Below, piece by piece: positions 61,101 to 64,000 of a DNA stretch of 64,000 nt. Each line of letters starts with the position of its first letter. The first letter of the stretch is position 1. Made by a program: the position numbers and the translations under genes. This stretch comes from Alentia gelatinosa (Eukaryota > Annelida > Polychaeta > Phyllodocida > Polynoidae), in the NCBI GenBank assembly GCA_950022655.1, contig OX465588.1, positions 21,748,527-21,812,526 on the forward strand. The letters are read 5' to 3'. The notes under the pieces are model-generated. The model saw only the letters and a program-made list of their open reading frames with translations. It was not told where the DNA came from and did not search any database.

Positions 61101-63451
61101 TGGTTATGTGAATTCATGTTTTATCGGTGCATTTACTGAGGATTTTACAGAACTCTACTGTGAGATTAAGGATATTGCCAACATATTAAAGTGGGGAGAA
61201 AAGTTATCCTCTAATAAAGAAAATAAAAACAAAGGTTTAATGGTAGTCACAACACTGAAGAAGTTATATATGATGTTCTATGACTCTAATTATCACCACA
61301 TGGATCTAGATCATATGCCTCCTCCCACAGTCGGTATTTTGACCCATTACCTGCTTTTCACCCAAATGACCACAATGTAGGATGTGCCAATTCAACGCTT
61401 ACCTGAAGTTCACTAGACTTACTCTGAATAGAACCTTGCTGGAAAGCATTGGTTATTTCAAGGCAATTAAAACCTATTTCAGAATAAAAAATATTCCGTT
61501 TCGTTGGGCACCTCTTCACTATAGCTTATTGAAAGAAATATACCAAGACTCCAAAGACACATGAGCCTTCATACAGAGAAGAGTAAGTCTTTCAAAAAGG
61601 GTTGGAGAGATCTGTGGCATACACTCAGAAATTGTGCGCACACCTCTACATAACCTTGTAATATTTTGACACAGACCATTTTGCAAGGCAGCATATTTTG
61701 GGGAAAGCTTTCAAAATCATACTTAATTAGAGGTAGTTTGAAAATCTAGATGTGTACACAAGAGTAAATTCAGGAGGTAGATATGAATACAGAAAGGAAT
61801 GAAGGAAATCATTGATACTGGGTGTAACAACTTTTTTACACTTGCGGTAAGGTATCAGATCGTTTGATAAATCAGTTTCATAAATCGTAGGTAGCTCTAC
61901 ATGTTAGGGCGCGTTTTACCTGAATAGAACTAATTCCAGATGCAAGCTATATACCTCCATTTTGGGCTCACAATACTTTCAGAACTTCTAGATCAGAACT
62001 CGAATATTTGGTGGTCGGTTGCAGGAAACGACTTCATCCAAAATCATTAACGCCACAGGCTTTATATGCTAAGACACATACCCATGCTTATTAGGTAATC
62101 CGTAAGTCTAGTTTCTTAAATTCTATGTGTGATTAATCTGACTTTGAACGGTATGTGCAAATGGGTGGGTTTCGTAACTCTGACACAACCTGGCACCAGT
62201 GTACTCTTGTACAACAAACATGCAGTTGTACTTATGCCAATCTGGGTTTCACTAAACTTATTATTCCGTTCCAAATCCCTGACCACTCTCCTGGCACCAT
62301 CACCAACTAGTTTGTCACTTACTGTCAAGGAACACTTCCTTGGGACCAGGTATCGCATACAAAACACGGTCTTGACAACAATATAAGGACGGATAACTTC
62401 ACCCTTACAACAGCGTCAGGGTGTTTGGGTACTGACTAGGGAGCTTCACACTTAGAAATAATGGTACATACATATGTGTATGGCTTCCACTTTTACATGA
62501 TATTCATTAAGGGATGAGATCACAGATTGAGGAAGTGTTTGCCTTCGCAGTCAGTTGATGTGTAACAGTGACATGCAAAGTGCAAACCAGGTTTTAGCTT
62601 ACATCCATTAAGTTTGACGACAGGTAAAACATGTTCAGAAACTAATGAAGATTCATTCCATACCCAATGGCCAACATTAGTCTTGTAAAAATAAAACAAA
62701 TCTCATTATTTCTTTTTTAAAGGCTCGAGAGTTGGTTGAGAGAAATTTAGTTCAACATTTCGGATAAATTTGAAATACGTGAAGAGAGCTGGGGACAAGC
62801 TGTCACTGGCACTGTCTGAATGAAACCTGGGTCTGGTTTAAATCTGAACGCTGCTGATTGAAATGAATAAATATAGTGACCTGATTTTCTAAATGCATGC
62901 AGCATTTGTTCAAAATTCCCATGATCAATTCAAATGGGGTTAGTGCTACTGGTACTACATGCAAAATAGAATTCTACAGCTACTACATAAAGTTTTGAAC
63001 TTTTTCCTTTTGAAAGAAGAAAATAATTTCGGTACTTATATCAACAGAAATTTGAAGAGTTGAAACATGGCAAGGTGAACGGATAGTTTTCTGCTAAATA
63101 AGAGGATCTAAAGCATATAATTTTTGGTGGGGTGGTTTGGGGTGTATTTGTCACGGACTTACACTAAAAAGGAAACGAGGCATATTGTGATTAGGCACAT
63201 AGCGTGTGTCATAAGAATTAAATCATCTCTTTCACTGGTATTACAGATAACAGCCACTGGTCTAAAGGGGCGTACAGATATATTTGTAGGTTTTCATTTG
63301 TCCCGAGTGCTTCACCCTTAGATCAAAGTGCGAGTAGCTGCTGTCAAGATAGCAGGATGTTAAAGAGGATTTGCTACAGTTACCACGGGTACCATCATGT
63401 TTTTTTTTTCTCTTTTCATACCTTTAATCCGGCCAGCACGTGGCGAGGGTC
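50811..63451 (-). CDS. OXSR1: OXSR1/STK39 (OSR1/SPAK, Fray) kinase, C-terminal part
   Basis: WNK-activated Ser/Thr kinase that controls cation-chloride cotransporters. The N-terminal catalytic domain lies beyond the right edge. Exons in transcript order: 63451-63422 ([10 protein letters not shown], uncertain), 59600-59541 ([10 protein letters not shown]...), 58636-58514, 57645-57580, 54762-54736, 52514-52482, 52118-52013, 51407-51274, 50906-50811 (TGA at 50813-50811). All phases agree. [20 protein letters not shown] is the regulatory S-motif, with the WNK-site serine and the WEWSDEE patch. [40 protein letters not shown] and [10 protein letters not shown] form the CCT (PF2-like) domain that binds RFx[V/I] motifs in WNKs and transporters. 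Four small exons (30-66 nt) make the variable linker and nearby region. The protein ends nine residues past the usual LTIS-type end. OXSR1 and STK39 cannot be told apart here; invertebrates usually have one Fray-like gene. Confidence 0.93.
51436..51610 (-). repeat. Dispersed repeat B fragment (OXSR1 intron)
   Basis: ATGTGGTCAGGTCAACTAGT, CTCTACAAACAGGTGTACTT and GGCTATATCCATAACC match 32930-33020 and 42960-43050. Confidence 0.65.
54969..54991. repeat. Poly-A tract
   Basis: An uninterrupted run of about 22 A in an OXSR1 intron, followed by AGAGAGGAAAAATT. Possibly the tail of an old retroposon; no body is recognisable next to it. Confidence 0.8.
57089..57337. mobile_element. TTAA-flanked MITE, copy 2
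   Basis: TTAA at 57089 and 57334. Inverted ends are TTAAGGAATGATTCCACC and, in reverse, TTAAGGGCTGATTCCACC. 249 bp, in an OXSR1 intron. No open frame. Confidence 0.7.
58092..58255. mobile_element. Fold-back hairpin element 3
   Basis: Arms 58092-58165 and 58182-58255 pair best near the centre (TTGATGAAAAAATATGGCCC). The loop 58166-58181 is GATGCCGCAGGCGAGA, almost the same as the reverse of the loop of element 1. In an OXSR1 intron. Confidence 0.75.
58514..58636 (-). other. OXSR1: OXSR1 S-motif exon (WNK phosphorylation site)
   Basis: 41 codons, phase 0 at both ends. [14 protein letters not shown] carries the serine that WNK kinases phosphorylate in the S-motif (Ser325 in human OSR1, by family knowledge). 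It is followed by [18 protein letters not shown]. The identity of this short stretch is what separates this gene from other STE20 kinases. Confidence 0.92.
59601..63421. other. Large OXSR1 intron, nothing recognised
   Basis: 3.8 kb, AT-rich, with a TTTAACGTCC fragment at 61028. An open frame at 61108-61380 has AT-driven composition and no splice or motif support. Confidence 0.5.
61028..61079 (+). repeat. Short fragment of the TTTAACGTCC family
   Basis: TTTGTTTGTTTGGGTAGTTT then GACGCCCAATTCTTTCAATT. Same sequence as 15409-15456 with a few changes, in an OXSR1 intron. Confidence 0.5.
63422..63451 (-). other. OXSR1: Possible 30-nt cassette exon of OXSR1
   Basis: TTTGTTTCAG acceptor, GTATGA donor, ten codons [10 protein letters not shown], phase 0 on both sides. 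In fly Fray and vertebrate OSR1, as I recall them, the kinase-domain end (KKA[KR]) runs straight into [DN][RK]xYL. These ten residues would be an insertion just before DRSYL. It may be an alternative exon or a false call. Confidence 0.4.
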
Positions 63452-64000
63452 CTGAAACAAATAACCAGCATGCTCAAATTTCCTCCTCTTATCGCATAAT
63501 CAGAATTAGCCGAGGATTCTTTATTCCTCCGGAATTCCAAATATATACTCCTTTAGGGTTTTTATCTTGAGTAGCATTCTAGCAGAGTGAAGAGGCGTTT
63601 TTTGCCTTGTCCAGTAAAGTTGAACGAAACCTATTGTCTTATCCTGGGTGAATTTAACAAGTTGATAGCAGGGGTCTACCTATGTTCTCCTGTCACGATA
63701 CCAACACGTCTTATTCCCGGTCAGAGTACAGTGCTGTGGCTAAGGAGGCCGAGGGCAGCTGCGTCATAAATTACCACATTTTTATTTTCTAGAGGCACCC
63801 AAACATAGAGTATTAATTTATCTCCGTTGACCTCCGACCGACCCGTAACAAGAAGTAGACTTAAGAAATTGATGAGTGTTTGGTCTGTGTCCCCACTTGC
63901 CATCGAGTTTGGAGCATGCAGTAATATGAACGAAGCGATAGCAAAGTGAATATTTTGAAGCGCACCAAACTAGATGATGAACGGGGACTCAGGCCAAACA
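63452..64000. other. OXSR1 intron at the right edge
   Basis: No kinase-domain exon can be read on the - strand in these 549 bases. The catalytic exons must lie beyond the window. Confidence 0.5.

Noticed and set aside
61108..61380. 90-codon open frame in the OXSR1 intron
   Set aside because: No splice signals matching frame, AT-driven residues, no familiar motif.

Overview
This is nuclear DNA from an animal, most likely a mollusc. The genes are split into short exons by AT-rich introns, and nothing looks operonic. Three conserved animal proteins can be rebuilt exon by exon with consistent splice phases. The mollusc call is an inference, resting mainly on a dispersed repeat ending in a 'TTTGTTTG...TTTAACGTCC'-type sequence (near 500, 15410, 41170 and 61030) that I associate with bivalve and other mollusc DNA, plus the density of small non-autonomous repeats. 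I cannot name the species.

Layout. (1) 3153-27554, + strand: most of a kinesin-3 motor of the KIF28/KLP-6 type. The N-terminal exons with the P-loop lie upstream of the window. The visible part runs from mid-motor domain through neck coiled coil, FHA domain and tail to the stop codon. (2) 27555-33564: intergenic and repeat-rich. (3) 33565-40808, - strand: a complete 11-exon DUS3L gene (tRNA-dihydrouridine synthase 3-like) of 652 aa, converging on the kinesin. (4) 40809-50810: mostly repeats, including very long GGGA arrays, but also a CpG-rich candidate promoter (44.7-44.95 kb) and an unrecognised small four-exon gene on the + strand (45744-46723). (5) 50811-63451, - strand: the C-terminal half of an OXSR1/STK39 (SPAK/OSR1, fly Fray) kinase. 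Its catalytic domain lies beyond the right edge.

The genes are not functionally linked as a cluster: one is an axonemal or vesicle motor, one a tRNA-modifying enzyme, one a WNK-pathway kinase. The mobile fraction is all non-autonomous. It includes TIR elements with a shared core but unrelated arm sequence, fold-back hairpins with a near-constant loop, a TTAA-flanked MITE family, and an element whose GGGA tract has expanded to about 57 units.

The most interesting observations are: two in-phase microexons of 21 and 24 nt that fall in the kinesin K-loop (loop 12), one adding three lysines and the other none; the undescribed small gene, with duplicated intron ends before two of its exons; a GC-AG intron in the motor domain; and repeats that keep a core while their inverted arms differ completely.
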